A program made the position numbers and the translations under genes. This document shows, one piece after another, positions 61,166 through 64,000 of a stretch of 64,000 nucleotides of DNA; the first letter of the stretch is position 1; each line of letters starts with the position of its first letter. Origin of the DNA: Kaistella palustris DSM 21579 (GTDB lineage Bacteria > Bacteroidota > Bacteroidia > Flavobacteriales > Weeksellaceae). The DNA is taken from positions 235,919 to 299,918 of the forward strand of contig NZ_KE383813.1 in NCBI RefSeq assembly GCF_000422265.1, read 5' to 3'. Below the pieces are notes generated by a model. The model made no database searches. It saw only the letters and a program-made list of their open reading frames with translations, and was not told the origin of the DNA.

Positions 61166-61816
61166 TCAGTGGTTGGTATTGTTGAGCATGGGTACAAATT
61201 TATAGGCACCAAATTCCTCTTTTTCGAATTCTTTTTCAGATTTTTTTGTGAAGCGGGTAAGTATCTGCTCATCGCTTTTCCCTAGGGGAATTACCATCAT
61301 GCCACCTATTTTCAGTTGATGAAGCAGTTCAGTAGGCAACACTTCTGCACCGCATGTCACCAGGATCTTATCAAAAGGGGCAAAAGTCGGCAATCCCGCA
61401 AAACCATCACCAAAACTCTGAAATTTTGGCCGGAGATGAAGTTCGCGAAGTTTCCTTTGCGCGAAATCATGCAGATCCTTTTGTCTTTCTATGGTGTAAA
61501 CCCAGGCATTCATCGCCACCAGGACGGCGGTTTGGTAACCACTGCCTGTGCCGATTTCCAGCACTTTTTCTTTTTCATTTACCTGCAGAAGCTCTGTCTG
61601 CTCTGCCACTGTAGAAGGGTGCGAGATCGTTTGTTTTGCCAAAATGGGAAATGCGCGGTCTTCGTAAGCGTAATCTTCAAAAATACTTTCCAGGAAAAGA
61701 TGACGCGGCACCTCATTTATGGCCTTAAGCACCATTTCGTCGGTGATGCCTATTTTCCCGCGGAGATATTCGACCAGTATTTTTCTTTTCCCTTTGTGTA
61801 AAAACGAATCATGCAT
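61166..61816 (-). CDS. pcm: Protein-L-isoaspartate O-methyltransferase
   Basis: The 216-aa protein (ATG 61816) has the PCMT hallmarks: RAFPILAKQTISHPSTVAEQ (substrate loop), VLEIGTGSGYQTAVLV (motif I) and ILVTCGAEVLPTELLHQLKI with GGMMVIPLG. It methylates isoaspartyl residues to start repair of aged proteins. An upstream TTG (61852) is in frame but less likely. Confidence 0.94.
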   Translation of the reverse strand: MHDSFLHKGKRKILVEYLRGKIGITDEMVLKAINEVPRHLFLESIFEDYAYEDRAFPILAKQTISHPSTVAEQTELLQVNEKEKVLEIGTGSGYQTAVLVAMNAWVYTIERQKDLHDFAQRKLRELHLRPKFQSFGDGFAGLPTFAPFDKILVTCGAEVLPTELLHQLKIGGMMVIPLGKSDEQILTRFTKKSEKEFEKEEFGAYKFVPMLNNTNH

Positions 61817-61903
61817 GTCACAAAAATAGGGAATAGAGGCGAGAATATACAATGCGGGAATTCTTAATTATTAATTATTAATTGTTGATTTTTAAACGCT
61901 GAT

Positions 61904-62015
61904 GTCTAATGTCTCGCGTCTCAAGTCTCGCGTCTCGCGTCTCATGTCTAGTGTCTAACGTCTCGCGTCTCATATCCAGTGACTAGCGTCTAATATCTGC
62001 TATCTCATGTCTCCC
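61904..62015 (+). repeat. Free-standing array of 16 RTCTNNN heptads
   Basis: Sixteen consecutive 7-base units without gaps: GTCTAAT, GTCTCGC, GTCTCAA, GTCTCGC (twice), GTCTCAT, GTCTAGT, GTCTAAC, GTCTCGC, GTCTCAT, ATCCAGT, GACTAGC, GTCTAAT, ATCTGCT, ATCTCAT, GTCTCCC. The same unit brackets the two four-helix-bundle genes, but no such gene is here. A promoter-like box TATCTTTA follows at 62024-62031. Confidence 0.9.
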
Positions 62016-62047
62016 GTAATTATTATCTTTACAAAAAATAAATTTCT

Positions 62048-63010
62048 ATGCTTAAAGCAGGATTGGTAGGCGCAGGTCATTTGGGGAAAATACATTTAAA
62101 ACTGCTGCAGCAGTCGGAAAAATACGAGCTTGTGGGTTTCCACGATGCCGATGCGGACAACGGAAAAAAGCTGGAAAAAGAATTCGGCTACAGATATTTC
62201 GAAAATTTTAATGATCTTTTAAATGAAATCGAGATGCTGGATATTGTAACACCTACTTTATACCACTACGATTATGCACTCAAAGCTATCGAAAGAAAAA
62301 TTCATTTTTTCATTGAGAAGCCCATTACACAGACTTTGAAACAAGCTGAAGAAATTCTTTACAAATGCCGGGAATATGGAATTAAAGCACAGGTTGGGCA
62401 TGTAGAAAGGTATAATCCCGCTTTTATTGGATCAAAGGATTATATCAAAAACCCAATGTTTATCGAGATTCACAGGTTGGCCGAATTCAATCCGCGTGGC
62501 ACCGATGTTTCTGTGGTTTTGGATTTAATGATTCATGACCTGGATATTTTGTTGTCTTTGGTAAAGTCAAAAGTTAAAGCCATACATGCGAGCGGCGTTT
62601 CGATCGTTTCGAAATCGCCCGACATCTGCAACGCAAGGATCGAATTTGAAAATGGCTGCGTAGCGAATCTCACAACTTCAAGAATTTCGATGAAAGCGAT
62701 GCGCAAATCGCGTTTTTTCCAGAAAGATGCGTATATCTCTGTAGATTTTTTGGAGAAGAAAGCCGAAGTCATCCGCATGCGCGCGGCGCCCGAAAATCCA
62801 AGCGATTTTGATATGATCATTGAAAACGCGGAAGGTGAAAAAAACCAGATTATTTTCGAATACCCCAATATTCAGCCAAACAATGCTATACTCGACGAAT
62901 TAGAAAGTTTTGCCGATGCCATCACTGAAAATAAAAACGTAGAAGTTTCTTTGGAAGACGGAACAGAAGCATTAAAAGTGGCGCTTGAAATCGTGAAACT
63001 GATCAGCTGA
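62048..63010 (+). CDS. Gfo/Idh/MocA family oxidoreductase
   Basis: A 320-aa protein with the dinucleotide-binding motif AGLVGAGHLGKIHLKLL at the start and the family's EKPITQT motif near residue 95. QVGHVERYNPAF and FNPRGTDVSVVLDLMIHDLD hold the residues that usually line the active site. Typical reactions are NAD(P)-dependent oxidations or reductions of sugars and related compounds. Similar short members in Bacteroidota are linked to sugar-nucleotide or biliverdin-like substrates, but the substrate here is not determined. Confidence 0.9.
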   Translation: MLKAGLVGAGHLGKIHLKLLQQSEKYELVGFHDADADNGKKLEKEFGYRYFENFNDLLNEIEMLDIVTPTLYHYDYALKAIERKIHFFIEKPITQTLKQAEEILYKCREYGIKAQVGHVERYNPAFIGSKDYIKNPMFIEIHRLAEFNPRGTDVSVVLDLMIHDLDILLSLVKSKVKAIHASGVSIVSKSPDICNARIEFENGCVANLTTSRISMKAMRKSRFFQKDAYISVDFLEKKAEVIRMRAAPENPSDFDMIIENAEGEKNQIIFEYPNIQPNNAILDELESFADAITENKNVEVSLEDGTEALKVALEIVKLIS

Positions 63011-63183
63011 TTCAGAACTTTTCAGATTTGAAAAGTTGAAGTTTATGGTCAAGAAGTTCTAGGAATTTGCTGCAAACTTTGCCAACAGCTCTGATATCTC
63101 AGCCGGATTCGACTATTAAGTTCCTCTGGCCTTTAAAAGAGATAATAAACCAACAATTTTGCTCAACTTTTTCACATAATTAA

Positions 63184-64000
63184 ATGAAAAATAAATTAAT
63201 ACTGTTCTTTTTAATGATTTCGGCTGGTGTGTTTGCACAGAAACAGTCATTAAAAATGCAGATCGAAAGCATCATCAAAGCAAAAAATGCCACGGTAGCC
63301 GTATCTGTTTTGGATTTTGAAAACAATAAATCTTTAGACATTAACGGAGACAAAAAACTTCCGATGCTGAGTGTTTTTAAATTTCATATTGCACTTGCGG
63401 TTTTAAATCTTGTTGACCAAGGCGAATTAAATCTAAACCAAAAAATTTTCATTAAAAAAACTGACCTTCACGAAAACACCTGGAGCCCAATCCGCGAGAA
63501 ATATCCGGCAGGAAATATCGAAATGTCTTTAAGTGAACTCCTGAAATACAGCGTTGCTCAGAGCGATAACAATGGCACCGACCTTTTGTTGAAACTGATT
63601 GGTGGACCAGGAGAAGTGCAGAATTTCATTAATAATACAGGTATTTCAGACTTTCGGATAAAAGCGGATGAAGAGAAAATGCATCAGGGTTACGAATTTA
63701 TGTACTGGAACTGGACTACCACAAACGCCTCGAACCAACTGCTCAAAAAGTTTTTTGAGGGAAAATTAGTTTCGAAAAAGTCCACGGACTTCCTGATGCA
63801 GACCATGCTGGAAACCAGTACTGGCGCAAATAAACTCGTGGCGCTGCTCCCAAAAGGAACTCCGGTTGCCCACAAAACAGGCTCTTCCGGGAAAGATAAA
63901 AAAGGTCTGACCATCGCCGAAAACGATATTGGAATTGTAACACTTCCCAGCGGAAAACATTACGCCGTCAGCGCATTCGTTTCTGATTCTATGGAAAGTG
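63184..64000 (+). CDS. Class A beta-lactamase, subclass A2 (CIA/CGA/CME-like), 3' end cut by window edge
   Basis: From ATG 63184 the protein has a signal peptide (MKNKLILFFLMISAGVFAQK) and class A motifs in order: the S-x-x-K active site (MLSVFKFHI), S-D-N (VAQSDNNGTD), the omega-loop region (ADEEKMHQGYEFMYWN) and K-T-G (AHKTGSSG). The motifs fit the A2 group found in Chryseobacterium, Elizabethkingia and related genera, which often hydrolyse cephalosporins. 272 residues are present; the last part lies beyond the window. Resistance spectrum cannot be read from sequence. Confidence 0.92.
   Translation, partial: MKNKLILFFLMISAGVFAQKQSLKMQIESIIKAKNATVAVSVLDFENNKSLDINGDKKLPMLSVFKFHIALAVLNLVDQGELNLNQKIFIKKTDLHENTWSPIREKYPAGNIEMSLSELLKYSVAQSDNNGTDLLLKLIGGPGEVQNFINNTGISDFRIKADEEKMHQGYEFMYWNWTTTNASNQLLKKFFEGKLVSKKSTDFLMQTMLETSTGANKLVALLPKGTPVAHKTGSSGKDKKGLTIAENDIGIVTLPSGKHYAVSAFVSDSMES

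Noticed and set aside
61904-62015. CRISPR array
   Set aside because: The period is 7 bp with no repeat/spacer structure and no cas genes in the window.

Overview
The window looks like chromosomal DNA of a flavobacterium from the Chryseobacterium/Kaistella group (Weeksellaceae). The signs are secreted proteins with type IX secretion C-terminal tails, TAnnTTTG promoter boxes, starts without Shine-Dalgarno sequences, small Bacteroidota lipoproteins, a 7TM-type histidine kinase, and a subclass-A2 class A beta-lactamase running off the right edge. This placement rests on protein recognition, not on a database search. No rRNA, tRNA or CRISPR array was seen.

Layout. 0-13 kb, mostly minus strand: a nucleoside-permease-type MFS protein (cut by the left edge), a DUF151 nuclease-like protein, a histidine kinase broken by one in-frame TAG, etfBA, an SDR, an M20 dipeptidase, a THUMP-like methyltransferase, the methylmalonyl-CoA mutase small subunit, DivIC/FtsB, uridine kinase, a SanA/YdcF protein and a 2Fe-2S flavin reductase. 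13-15.7 kb, plus strand: a TlpA-like lipoprotein and a FecCD-type ABC permease plus ATPase. 15.7-22.8 kb: a beta-oxidation operon (marR, two-domain hydratase/3-hydroxyacyl-CoA dehydrogenase, thiolase, acyl-CoA dehydrogenase) with two four-helix-bundle (S23-type) genes inserted between the enzyme genes. 22.8-25.4 kb: a repeat field with many REP-like hairpins, a frameshifted REP-associated tyrosine transposase (RAYT), two further RAYT 3' fragments and an AT-rich LRR surface protein. 25.5-40.5 kb: small lipoprotein and membrane proteins, a delta-60-repeat secreted protein, an AI-2E-type transporter, alanine racemase, an M20 amidohydrolase, a zinc/cadmium P-type ATPase, a pentapeptide protein, a DJ-1/PfpI protein, a SulP transporter and a VWA/MoxR-type pair. 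41-48.4 kb: an envelope operon (GH18-NodB-GT2 fusion, MprF-like protein, VirJ-type lipoprotein hydrolase, DUF1003). 48.5-63 kb: RNA modification and processing (RluF, TruB, RsmA, RNase Z), UppP, FtsX, a CcsB-CcsA fusion, a DUF559 gene inside long inverted repeats, Pcm and a Gfo/Idh/MocA oxidoreductase.

How the parts connect. A palindrome centred on TATGCATGCATA lies upstream of etfB and twice upstream of marR. The etfB site and the promoter-proximal marR site are identical over 25 bp. This predicts that the MarR protein co-regulates the beta-oxidation operon and the electron-transfer flavoprotein that takes electrons from its acyl-CoA dehydrogenase.

The least explained content is a set of small cassette-like elements: (a) four-helix-bundle genes bracketed by inverted arrays of a heptanucleotide (RTCTNNN), with a free-standing 16-unit array of the same kind at 61.9 kb; (b) a DUF559 endonuclease-like gene bracketed by about 56-62 bp inverted repeats; (c) the REP/RAYT field; (d) two elements with similar flanks but unrelated perfect hairpins at 50.8 and 56.4 kb.
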